From contig NZ_JAVSCK010000001.1 in NCBI RefSeq assembly GCF_031932625.1, positions 558,001 to 622,000 on the forward strand: 64,000 nt of DNA. The letters run 5' to 3'. Every line of letters begins with the position of its first letter. The first letter of the stretch is position 1. The DNA is from Hwangdonia seohaensis (lineage in GTDB: Bacteria; Bacteroidota; Bacteroidia; Flavobacteriales; Flavobacteriaceae). Position numbers and translations under genes: made by a program. The notes beneath the pieces are model-generated. The model saw nothing but the letters and a program-made list of their open reading frames with translations. It did not search any database and was not told the DNA's origin. This document shows, piece by piece, positions 7,012 to 14,797 of the stretch.

Positions 7012-10000
7012 TTACTCAACAATTATCTTTTTAGTAGATGTTCGTAACCCATCGCTTACATTCAAAATATACATTCCAGATTGAACCTTGTTCAAATTCA
7101 CTTTTTTATTAAAATCGCCAGCATCTTTGTAGGTGCTTTTATAAATTGTTCGTCCTCTTAAATCATAAACCTCAATATCAACATTACGAGATAGCGAGCT
7201 GTTCAGTTTTATGGTAAACTCGCCTATGTTTGGGTTGGGGAAAACCATGAAATTTTCAAACCCAAATTCTTCAACAGCTAACGATGCTTGCACGTTAAGT
7301 ATATAATCCTCCACTTCGCCATCAAAACCATTTTCGCATGCCACAGGAATCCCTTCGCCATCCCATTTTGTAGATATGCGCATTAGGGTATTACCCAAAA
7401 CAGCATCATTGGGGATTGTTATGCTTAATGCTGAATTTGATGTGACTCCATCAGTTACGTTATTGGCCGTTCCTAAGTCATAGCCTTCAGTAATATCATC
7501 AAATTCACAATCACGATTCCAATCCACCCAAACCGTAGTATTCGTCGTATAACTTCCTGCAGTGTTAACGTTTACGGTTAAATTGTAACTACTATTTCTA
7601 TTTACATTTGTGGACATAGAAGTGTAATCAGAATAACCCGAAGGTTTTGTAGAAGCGTTATTAATGGCATTAAACTCTACTAAAGTAGTACTCGTATCAA
7701 AATCTGTATTCGCTACAGATGTACAATTGCCATTATAAAACGGAAGCGCAACATTTTTGTTTTTAGGAGAAGATACACTAGGTGTTCCCGTTATGGTTAT
7801 GGTATAATCATTCTGCGGTACATCTAAATTGGAAACGGTCATGGTTACAAGCCCAGAAGAACTCCTGGTCGTTGGCGAAAAGGAAACGGTTGAAGCCCCG
7901 GGGTTTCCTGAAGCGCTAAACACCGTGTTTTCCGAAAAACCATTGGTAGCAACAAAATCAAAAGTAAAAGTAGCTGAGTTGTCGCTACAGGCAATAGGGC
8001 TTAGCGTTTCATTTACCATTAAAAAATCAGGATCTGTTGAAATTAAAAAATCAAAATCAGAAACATCATAGAAAATATTATCGGCAGCCTCTACTAATAC
8101 TCTTGCTTCATCGGTATTGGCAACTGCCGGAACCGTAAAAGTGTACGATCCGTTATTGGGCACATTTGTAGCTATAGTTGTTAAAAATTTTTGGCCACCA
8201 TCAGTAGATAATTTAATATTCACCGTTTGGCAATTTATAGTGCCGTTTGTTGTTTGCCCTTCTTCCCATTCTACCGTCTGGCTGGTACCTTGTGTCCATG
8301 CAACGGGGTTGTTTACCGTAAAAGGGGTCACATCTTCAACATTTATTTGCATTGTATCGAAGCTCGATTGTCCGCCAACAGCAGATGAAGGCGATCTATC
8401 TCTTACTGTTAGTGCCCAGTTTAAAGTTCTTGCTACTGTTGAAACGGTTTCCCAATCGCTCCCTAAAACAGGGTCTGTTTGGGTTGTGTTACCGCTAACT
8501 ACACTCGAAAATTTAGGAATATATCTGTCGGCAAATCCAGTTGGAGGTAAGGACCTATTCATAGAACCACCAGGTAATGTTGGGCCAAAATTCTGATAAT
8601 TTGTTACCCCGCTATCAATTTGTTCCCAGCAATAGGTAAGGTTATCACTCCCATCAGCATCGGTTGCAGCACCTTTTAAAACATAGGCTGTACCTTTGGG
8701 AATATTGTAATCGTTCCCAGCATCTGCAATTGGTGGGTTGTTAGTAATAGGTTCGGTAGTTTGGCAGCTTTTTGTGGCTAAATTATCCAGTATTTGCTTA
8801 ATGCTATGGTAGTGGAAATAATCGTCGCTGTTTAGGGCAACATCATCAGCACCTGTAATTCCGGCATAACCCATTATAGTTGTGCCGCTGCCGGGTTCTG
8901 AATTTACTCCAGTTCCCTCCGTAGAAAAAGCCCATGTGTGGTTGGCCCCCATTTGATGGCCTATTTCGTGGGCTACATAATCAATATCAAAAGTATCGCC
9001 TTCCGGTATGCCGTTAGATGGAGAAGTAAAAGCACTGCCTTTGTTTTTGTCTGTTGTGCTGGCCGTATCGTCTCTACAAACACAACCAATACAACCCGCA
9101 TTACCACCGCCACCAGAAGCGCCAAATAAGTGGCCAATATCGTAAGCTGAATTTCCAAGTACCGTGGTTAATGTGTTTTGAACTTGAAGGCTCCATCCGT
9201 TTAAGTTGTTTGAATTATCTGAGTCTGCACCTACATTCGCTTCAGAATAGGGGTCTGTAGCGGTATCTGTATAAACAACTAAGTTGTTATTTGGAATAAG
9301 CTCAAAAGTTACCGCCATATCAGTTTCAAAAACCTGATTTACCCGTGTTAAAGTAGCGTTAATGGCAGCAAGCGCATCGGCAACGGCATTTCCATTTCCT
9401 GGGATTCCATCATCGTGGTAGTTTGTATATTCAGCAGTGGTTGACACGGCTATTCTAAATTTTTGCAACGTTTGGTTATTCGCTCCACCTTCGTTGACTT
9501 TGGATTTACTCGATTTATTAAACGTCTCATTTAACTCATCAATGGTATTACATTCAAAACGGTCGGTCGATTTGTTTTTAGAATGTTTTGCATACAAAAC
9601 ATATTCATTACTTCCCTTTTTAACGGGTTGCATAAACACCGTTGGTTTATCAACATAAGATATCATGGTTTGAACACCCTGAGGGGAAACGCTCATACGC
9701 AATCGCGTTTTAGGGTCTTTAGTGCTCACCCCTAAATACGATTTAATGTTAGGGTATTTTGCGGTAAGCTCTGGTGAAAAAACAGGAGCTTCAAAAAGGC
9801 TAAAACTTTCAAGTTCCCCGTTTAAACCAGGAATACTAATTGTTTTAGCCGATGCCTTTTTTTGGGCGTTTCGTAACGGCGTAGATAATACCTCTTGGTG
9901 CAATAACGAAGCATTCAGTTCGAATAAATGAACGGTATCATTATTTAGATTAAGTTTTGTTAAACTTTCTGAGTTTTCAATATGCTCAATTTTTTTCCAT

Positions 10001-10083
10001 GTCGTATTTTGGGCCGTAGCCGAAAATATAAACAAAAGTATTGCTATTGATAAAACATAATGTAGTTTTGTTTTCATAAACAT
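7012..10083 (-). CDS. Secreted reprolysin-like zinc metalloprotease, T9SS cargo
   Basis: A 1023-residue secreted protease. It has a signal peptide (about 1-24), a propeptide-like region, and a reprolysin-type (M12B-like) catalytic domain from about 205. The zinc motif HEIGHQMGANH (HExxHxxGxxH) is near 372 and the Met-turn IMGYAG near 403. Ig/PKD-like modules and a GEVED domain (WVDWNRDCEFDD ... GEVEDYILNV) follow. The last ~80 residues (FMVFPNPNIGEFTIK ... KKIIVE) are a type A T9SS sorting domain, so the protein should cross the outer membrane by T9SS and be anchored or released there. A second ATG two codons in (10077) is an equally good start. The cysteine-rich insert GCIGCVC lies before the zinc site. 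Substrate is unknown. Confidence 0.93.
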   Translation of the reverse strand: MFMKTKLHYVLSIAILLFIFSATAQNTTWKKIEHIENSESLTKLNLNNDTVHLFELNASLLHQEVLSTPLRNAQKKASAKTISIPGLNGELESFSLFEAPVFSPELTAKYPNIKSYLGVSTKDPKTRLRMSVSPQGVQTMISYVDKPTVFMQPVKKGSNEYVLYAKHSKNKSTDRFECNTIDELNETFNKSSKSKVNEGGANNQTLQKFRIAVSTTAEYTNYHDDGIPGNGNAVADALAAINATLTRVNQVFETDMAVTFELIPNNNLVVYTDTATDPYSEANVGADSDNSNNLNGWSLQVQNTLTTVLGNSAYDIGHLFGASGGGGNAGCIGCVCRDDTASTTDKNKGSAFTSPSNGIPEGDTFDIDYVAHEIGHQMGANHTWAFSTEGTGVNSEPGSGTTIMGYAGITGADDVALNSDDYFHYHSIKQILDNLATKSCQTTEPITNNPPIADAGNDYNIPKGTAYVLKGAATDADGSDNLTYCWEQIDSGVTNYQNFGPTLPGGSMNRSLPPTGFADRYIPKFSSVVSGNTTQTDPVLGSDWETVSTVARTLNWALTVRDRSPSSAVGGQSSFDTMQINVEDVTPFTVNNPVAWTQGTSQTVEWEEGQTTNGTINCQTVNIKLSTDGGQKFLTTIATNVPNNGSYTFTVPAVANTDEARVLVEAADNIFYDVSDFDFLISTDPDFLMVNETLSPIACSDNSATFTFDFVATNGFSENTVFSASGNPGASTVSFSPTTRSSSGLVTMTVSNLDVPQNDYTITITGTPSVSSPKNKNVALPFYNGNCTSVANTDFDTSTTLVEFNAINNASTKPSGYSDYTSMSTNVNRNSSYNLTVNVNTAGSYTTNTTVWVDWNRDCEFDDITEGYDLGTANNVTDGVTSNSALSITIPNDAVLGNTLMRISTKWDGEGIPVACENGFDGEVEDYILNVQASLAVEEFGFENFMVFPNPNIGEFTIKLNSSLSRNVDIEVYDLRGRTIYKSTYKDAGDFNKKVNLNKVQSGMYILNVSDGLRTSTKKIIVE

Positions 10084-10160
10084 TTTTTTCGAGCAATTTT
10101 TTTATCGGATTGCTAACAAATCTAATTTTTTAAGATGGGATTTGCAATTTTATTTGTTAA

Positions 10161-11099
10161 ATGAACAGTGTAAATAATATTGAATCATATAAGGCACAGG
10201 CACCTACAGTTGTTACCATTGGTACTTTTGATGGCGTACATATTGGGCATCAAAAAATTGTTAAGCGCTTAATTAATGCTGGGAAATTAGAAGGCTTAAA
10301 ATCTGTAATCCTTACTTTTTTTCCGCATCCGCGTATGGTTTTGCAAAAAGATTCTTCTATTAAATTAATTAACACCATTGATGAGCGGCATGCCATATTA
10401 GACGCCTTAGGATTGGATTACTTGCTTATTAAAAAATTTACCAAAGAGTTTTCAAGGCTCTCCGCCGAGGATTTTGTTAAGCAAATTCTGGTCGATAAAC
10501 TACATGCCAAAAAAGTAATAATTGGTTACGACCACAGATTCGGCAGAAACAGAAATGCCAATATCGACGATTTAAAACGCTTTGGAAAAGTATATGATTT
10601 TGAAGTTGAGGAAATTTCAGCACAAGACATTAACGATGTGGCCGTAAGTTCAACCAAAATCAGAAAAGCTTTAAACGAAGGCCAAATGGCAAAAGCCAAT
10701 ATGTTTTTAGGCTATAATTTTATGATTACCGGAACCGTTGTTAAAGGCAAGGGTTTAGGCAAGAAATTAGGATTCCCCACCGCAAATATTAAGGTTGAAG
10801 AAAACTATAAACTCATACCAAAATACGGGTCTTATATTGTGAGTTCAACCATCAACAACAAAAAAGTATTCGGCATGCTGAATATAGGCATGAATCCAAC
10901 TGTAGCTGGAAATACCGAAAGCATTGAAGTGCATTTTTTCAATTTCAATAAAGATATCTATAACAAAACCATCCAAATAGATCTGTACGAACGCATTCGC
11001 GACGAACAAAAATTCGAATCGGTTGAGGCCTTAAAAAACCAACTGGCAAAAGATAGGGAAACCGCCTTGGTGTATATTGCGAAACATCATGCTAGATAA
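10161..11099 (+). CDS. ribF: Bifunctional riboflavin kinase / FAD synthetase
   Basis: A 312-residue enzyme that converts riboflavin to FMN and FMN to FAD. The N-terminal nucleotidyltransferase domain shows IGTFDGVHIGHQKIV near residue 20 and SSTKIR near 165. The C-terminal riboflavin kinase domain shows VVKGKGLGKKLGFPTANI near 200 and MLNIGMNPT near 245. Length is standard. It is divergent from the metalloprotease gene, with 77 bp between starts. The HTTM gene starts inside its last codons, so translation of the two is probably coupled. Confidence 0.96.
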   Translation: MNSVNNIESYKAQAPTVVTIGTFDGVHIGHQKIVKRLINAGKLEGLKSVILTFFPHPRMVLQKDSSIKLINTIDERHAILDALGLDYLLIKKFTKEFSRLSAEDFVKQILVDKLHAKKVIIGYDHRFGRNRNANIDDLKRFGKVYDFEVEEISAQDINDVAVSSTKIRKALNEGQMAKANMFLGYNFMITGTVVKGKGLGKKLGFPTANIKVEENYKLIPKYGSYIVSSTINNKKVFGMLNIGMNPTVAGNTESIEVHFFNFNKDIYNKTIQIDLYERIRDEQKFESVEALKNQLAKDRETALVYIAKHHAR

Positions 11100-12399
11100 A
11101 TGGCTATTTAAACATATTGATAATTCGGCTTTAATCATTTTTAGAATCTTTTTTGGGCTGCTTTGCTTTATAGAATCTATTGGCGCCATTTATACTGGTT
11201 GGGTAAAACGGGTTTTTATCGACCCCAAATTCACGTTTTCGTTTATCAGTTTCGAGTGGTTGCAACCCTTACCGGGTAGCGGTATGTATTGGTATTATGC
11301 CGTAATGAGCATATTTGCTTTAGGCATCATGCTGGGTTACAAATATCGCCTAAGCATTTTAGGTTTTACAATTATGTGGTCTGCAACGTATTTCATGCAA
11401 AAATCGTCGTACAATAACCATTATTATTTATTGATGCTTATAAGTAGCATTATGGTTTTTATGCCCGCAAATAGGTATGCTTCAATCGATGTCAAACAAA
11501 ACCCAAAACTTAAAAGTTATGCCATGCCCCAATGGTGCAAATGGGTGTTTGTACTTCAACTTTTTATTGTTTATACCTATGCGTCGGCAGCCAAATTATA
11601 CCCCGATTGGTTGGATGCTTCGGTTATGGAATTGCTCATGAAAAGCAAACAGAACTATGTTTTAGTAGGTGAACTGCTCCAACAAAAATGGATGCATTTT
11701 GTGTTGGCTTACGGCGGTATTGTGTTCGATGGTTTAATTATTCCGTTGCTATTATTTAAAGCCACCAGAAAATGGGCGTTTATAACAGCTATATTTTTTC
11801 ATCTGTTTAACTCGTTTGTGTTTCAAATTGGCATTTTTCCGTATTTGGCATTGGCTTTTACCGTGTTTTTTTTCGACCCGAAAACCATTCAAAAGTTATT
11901 TTTTAAAAAGAAGGTTTTTTATGAATTGAACGAGGTTATCATGCCTAAATACAAAACCCAACTTATTACGTTGTTTGCCATATATTTTTTGATTCAAATA
12001 GGATTGCCGCTGCGGCATCATTTTATAAAAGACGATGTACTTTGGACCGAAGAAGGGCACCGCCTGTCGTGGCGCATGATGCTTAGGGCCAAAAGCGGAA
12101 GCACAACATACCGGGTTGAAAACAAGAATACCGGCAAAAGTTACCCCGTAAATTTAGACGATTATTTAAGCCCAAAACAAAAACGTTTGGCAAGCACAAA
12201 ACCAGATGCTATTTGGCAGTTTTCGCAAAAACTAAAGGCCCTGTTTAAAAAAGACGGACAAGAGGTTGCTGTTTACGTAAATTGTAAAGTGAGCGTTAAC
12301 GGAAAACCATATAAACAACTCATAAACCCAAATGTTGATTTGGCCCATGTGCCTTGGAATTATTTTAAACACAACGATTGGATTTTACCTTATAAGTAA
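11089..12399 (+). CDS. HTTM domain membrane protein
   Basis: A 436-residue multi-pass inner-membrane protein related to the HTTM (vitamin K-dependent gamma-carboxylase-like) family. About eight hydrophobic segments occupy the first ~310 residues (for example FRIFFGLLCFIESIGAIYTG and LVLAYGGIVFDGLIIPLLLF-like stretches). A soluble C-terminal domain follows from about residue 315 (WTEEGHRLSWRMMLRAKSG). Motifs such as YNNHYYLL and AAKLYPDWLDA are typical of the family in this phylum. Biochemical role is unknown. The ATG at 11089 overlaps the end of ribF by 11 bp; an upstream TTG at 11077 is less likely. Confidence 0.85.
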   Translation: MLDKWLFKHIDNSALIIFRIFFGLLCFIESIGAIYTGWVKRVFIDPKFTFSFISFEWLQPLPGSGMYWYYAVMSIFALGIMLGYKYRLSILGFTIMWSATYFMQKSSYNNHYYLLMLISSIMVFMPANRYASIDVKQNPKLKSYAMPQWCKWVFVLQLFIVYTYASAAKLYPDWLDASVMELLMKSKQNYVLVGELLQQKWMHFVLAYGGIVFDGLIIPLLLFKATRKWAFITAIFFHLFNSFVFQIGIFPYLALAFTVFFFDPKTIQKLFFKKKVFYELNEVIMPKYKTQLITLFAIYFLIQIGLPLRHHFIKDDVLWTEEGHRLSWRMMLRAKSGSTTYRVENKNTGKSYPVNLDDYLSPKQKRLASTKPDAIWQFSQKLKALFKKDGQEVAVYVNCKVSVNGKPYKQLINPNVDLAHVPWNYFKHNDWILPYK

Positions 12400-12400
12400 A

Positions 12401-12432
12401 GTCCCTCCTAGCCTCCCCAAAGGGGAGGGATA
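12401..12432. repeat. CCTCCCCAAAGGGGAGG palindromic repeat
   Basis: GCCTCCCCAAAGGGGAGGG is a near-perfect palindrome directly after the HTTM gene. Relatives lie at 38480-38555 (two opposed copies) and 50133-50170. It could act as a 3' hairpin. Between here and the serS promoter the only other visible structure is the dispersed element at 12519-12606. Confidence 0.6.
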
Positions 12433-12518
12433 GCTACTCATGGAAAAAGAAAAAAGCTAAAACATTTGAGATTTTATACCTGACTGCTTACTGATAACTG
12501 CCCAATGTAGACTGTCTC

Positions 12519-12606
12519 GCGTTAGGGATTGAGGCATTTGTTGGAGCTCGCCGACGCAGGAGGAAGCGACTGCCGAAAGCCCGACCCCTTTTTCGGGGTA
12601 ACGCCC
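12519..12606 (-). repeat. Dispersed GGGCGTTAC...CCTAACGC element, short copy 3
   Basis: An 88-bp element in the opposite orientation to the copies at 5945 and 20178. It begins GCGTTAGGGATTGA and ends CGAAAGCCCGACCCC...GGGGTAACGCCC, so both tips are kept. The middle carries a different insert (TTGGAGCTCGCCGACGCAGG) and lacks the internal TTGTGC/GCACAA arms. It may be an internal-deletion derivative. Confidence 0.65.
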
Positions 12607-12786
12607 AAAAAAATCATCTGAAAAACATCGTTTTACTCTATCTGTAATTCATTAAATTTCTTCAGTAAAATGCTAAATTTTTGTCTTAAAAAAGTACAAA
12701 ATTCAGCTTTACTTTAGTAACCATTTTATTAGTACATAATTTTATTTCATTTGGTTTTAAGAAACTAAAAAATGAAAAAAATCATG

Positions 12787-12794
12787 TACTTTTG
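12787..12794 (+). promoter_or_regulatory. Likely -7 box for serS; decides the start codon
   Basis: TACTTTTG matches TAnnTTTG and lies 20 bp before the ATG at 12814. An in-frame ATG at 12772 lies upstream of this box, so it would not be transcribed from it. The box therefore supports 12814 as the real start. Confidence 0.5.
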
Positions 12795-12813
12795 TCCCTT
12801 AAATTTTTCACCC

Positions 12814-14085
12814 ATGTTACAAGTCCCTTTTATTAGAGAAAACAAAGATTTGGTAATTGCACGATTAGCAAAACGAAACATTGATGCTTCAAAAATGATT
12901 GATGAGGTTATTGCTTTTGATGAAGACAGAAAACGTATTCAAACTGAATTGGACAATACTTTGGCGGAATCGAACGCGCTATCAAAAGAAATTGGGAACT
13001 TATACAAATCTGGCGAAGCGCAAAAGGCAAATGCCCTGAAAGAAAAAACGAGTGCGTTAAAAGATAAATCCAAAACCCTTAATGATTCACTTAATAACAA
13101 AGTTGAAGCATTAAATGAGTTGTTATATAAAATCCCGAATGTACCAAATGAGATTGTCCCATCTGGAAATTCAGATGAAGATAACGAAGAGGTTTTTAAA
13201 GCAGGCGATATACCGGTTTTACACGATGGCGCCTTGCCGCATTGGGAGTTAGCCAAAAAATACGACATTATAGATTTTGAACTTGGAAATAAAATTACGG
13301 GCGCAGGTTTTCCGGTTTATAAAGGAAAAGGTGCCCGATTACAACGCGCTTTAATCGCCTATTTTTTAGATAAAAATACCGAGGCTGGATACACGGAATA
13401 TCAATTGCCACATTTGGTTAACGAAGCTTCTGGTTTTGGTACGGGGCAACTCCCCGATAAAGAAGGGCAGATGTACCACGTTACCGAGGATAATTTGTAT
13501 TTGATACCAACGGCCGAAGTACCGGGAACCAATATTTTTAGAGATGTGGTTTTAAACGAAAGCGAATTGCCAATTGGCATTACTGGTTACACGCCGTGTT
13601 TTCGTCGCGAGGCCGGAAGTTATGGCGCACATGTTAGAGGTTTAAACAGATTGCACCAGTTTGATAAAGTTGAAATTTTACGGGTTGAGCATCCAACAAA
13701 ATCTTACGAAGCATTAGACGGCATGGTAAACCACGTAAAAACCATTTTGCAAGAGTTAAAATTACCGTACCGGATTTTAAGGCTTTGCGGTGGCGATTTA
13801 GGGTTTACAGCGGCATTGACTTACGATTTTGAAGTATTCTCAACAGCGCAAGACCGATGGTTGGAAATTTCGTCTATTTCTAACTTTGAGACCTTTCAAG
13901 CCAACCGTTTAAAATTGCGTTTTAAATACAGTGATGGAAAAAACGAATTGGCGCACACACTAAACGGAAGTGCTTTAGCGTTACCAAGAGTACTTGCCGG
14001 CATTTTAGAAAACTACCAAACCAAAGACGGTATTGTAATTCCTGAAGTGTTGCAATCGTACACCGGATTTTCGATTATTGATTAA
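12814..14085 (+). CDS. serS: Seryl-tRNA synthetase
   Basis: A 423-residue class II aminoacyl-tRNA synthetase that charges tRNA-Ser. The N-terminal long coiled-coil arm (about 28-105) is visible in the charged heptads DEDRKRIQTELDNTLAESNA and KEKTSALKDKSKTLND. The catalytic domain follows, with motif 2 TPCFRREAGSYG near 260, the serine-binding TAEVP near 230, and motif 3 NGSALALPRVLAGILENYQ near 385. The start MLQVPFIRENKD matches relatives and fits the promoter box just upstream. Gene length is normal. Confidence 0.97.
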   Translation: MLQVPFIRENKDLVIARLAKRNIDASKMIDEVIAFDEDRKRIQTELDNTLAESNALSKEIGNLYKSGEAQKANALKEKTSALKDKSKTLNDSLNNKVEALNELLYKIPNVPNEIVPSGNSDEDNEEVFKAGDIPVLHDGALPHWELAKKYDIIDFELGNKITGAGFPVYKGKGARLQRALIAYFLDKNTEAGYTEYQLPHLVNEASGFGTGQLPDKEGQMYHVTEDNLYLIPTAEVPGTNIFRDVVLNESELPIGITGYTPCFRREAGSYGAHVRGLNRLHQFDKVEILRVEHPTKSYEALDGMVNHVKTILQELKLPYRILRLCGGDLGFTAALTYDFEVFSTAQDRWLEISSISNFETFQANRLKLRFKYSDGKNELAHTLNGSALALPRVLAGILENYQTKDGIVIPEVLQSYTGFSIID

Positions 14086-14109
14086 AATCAGTTTTGATTT
14101 TATAGACAG

Positions 14110-14159
14110 CTGTCAGTTCGAGTGATTCCAATTTTTTAATTGGAATTGTATCGAGAACT
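14110..14159. repeat. TGTCA-TTCGAGTGA...GTATCGAGAA hairpin repeat, copy 1
   Basis: A dispersed repeat 25 bp after serS. The flanks TGTCAGTTCGAGTGATT and GTATCGAGAAC match the copy at 18740-18787. The centre forms a stem ATTCCAATT/AATTGGAAT. In the other copy the stem has different bases but still pairs, which supports a conserved structure. Confidence 0.65.
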
Positions 14160-14251
14160 ATATAATAAACGTTAATCTAGAAATATAAATAAAAACCTAC
14201 AAATTGAAGTTCATTTTTTAAAATAACTCGACGAAATGCAAATATTTCATG

Positions 14252-14282
14252 TTGTTTAACGAATTTACATGGATTTTCTTTG
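14252..14282 (+). promoter_or_regulatory. Candidate promoter for the 41-residue peptide
   Basis: TTG at 14252-14254 is followed after 20 bp by TTTCTTTG at 14275-14282, one mismatch from the Bacteroidota consensus TTG-N17-23-TAnnTTTG. It lies 58 bp before a small ATG-initiated frame, in a 712-bp gap. Confidence 0.4.
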
Positions 14283-14339
14283 CAAATCGAAATATATTAT
14301 AGAAGTTAGCTTCAACCAAAAAATTAAACTTAACCTACC

Positions 14340-14465
14340 ATGAAAAATATTAAACGCTTATTGCTTTTAATTGCATTAGTTTTGGTTGCCGGTAAAGTAT
14401 TATTTTCAGATTTCGAAATAATTAAAACTGAAAATAAGGCTACTGCGGCAGTGGTAAGCAAGTAA
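14340..14465 (+). CDS. Small hydrophobic peptide, 41 residues
   Basis: A short frame starting MKNIKRLLLLIALVLVAGKV: a positively charged start followed by a ~15-residue hydrophobic segment, then a polar tail (SDFEIIKTENKATAAVVSK). It could be a single-pass membrane peptide or a short secreted peptide. A promoter-like element lies 58 bp upstream and a strong terminator about 140 bp downstream, so a stand-alone transcript is plausible. No family was recognised. The rest of the gap to 14797 holds a small TTCTCG/CGAGAA hairpin near 14507, the terminator, and an ATCCCGAT/ATCGGGAT palindrome at 14689-14708. Confidence 0.5.
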   Translation: MKNIKRLLLLIALVLVAGKVLFSDFEIIKTENKATAAVVSK

Positions 14466-14601
14466 ATATTTGCTTAAAAAACTAAATTTTCTTTTTAGTA
14501 GTCGTTCTCGTTTTTTCGAGAATTAAAGACAGTCCCCAATCTTGAGTAATATTACTTTCAAATTAACGGTTGTTAATAGCAAAGGTATTGTTGATTGGTT
14601 T

Positions 14602-14631
14602 ATGCCCGAATTTTTATTCGGGCATTTTTTT
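14602..14631 (+). terminator. Rho-independent terminator
   Basis: ATGCCCGAA (14602-14610) pairs with TTCGGGCAT (14617-14625) and a run of T follows. It ends the transcript that would include the small peptide gene at 14340. Confidence 0.8.
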
Positions 14632-14797
14632 AATGAAACTCTAATTTATGGAGGTTTTTTAACGACCAAAAATCAGTTAGTTGAATTAATCCCGATGAGA
14701 ATCGGGATCTCTTAAAAGTTCTTCCTCTTTTTAACCAAATATAAAATTTAAGAAAACTTCAACAATTACTAACCATCACATTCGCTATATTTACGTC

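Noticed and set aside
6863..7084. 73-codon frame after pth
   Set aside because: It translates short dispersed repeats and overlaps the 3' end of the metalloprotease gene on the other strand.
12772..12813. Upstream ATG for serS adding 14 residues
   Set aside because: The extra residues are unlike SerS and the promoter box at 12787 lies after this ATG.
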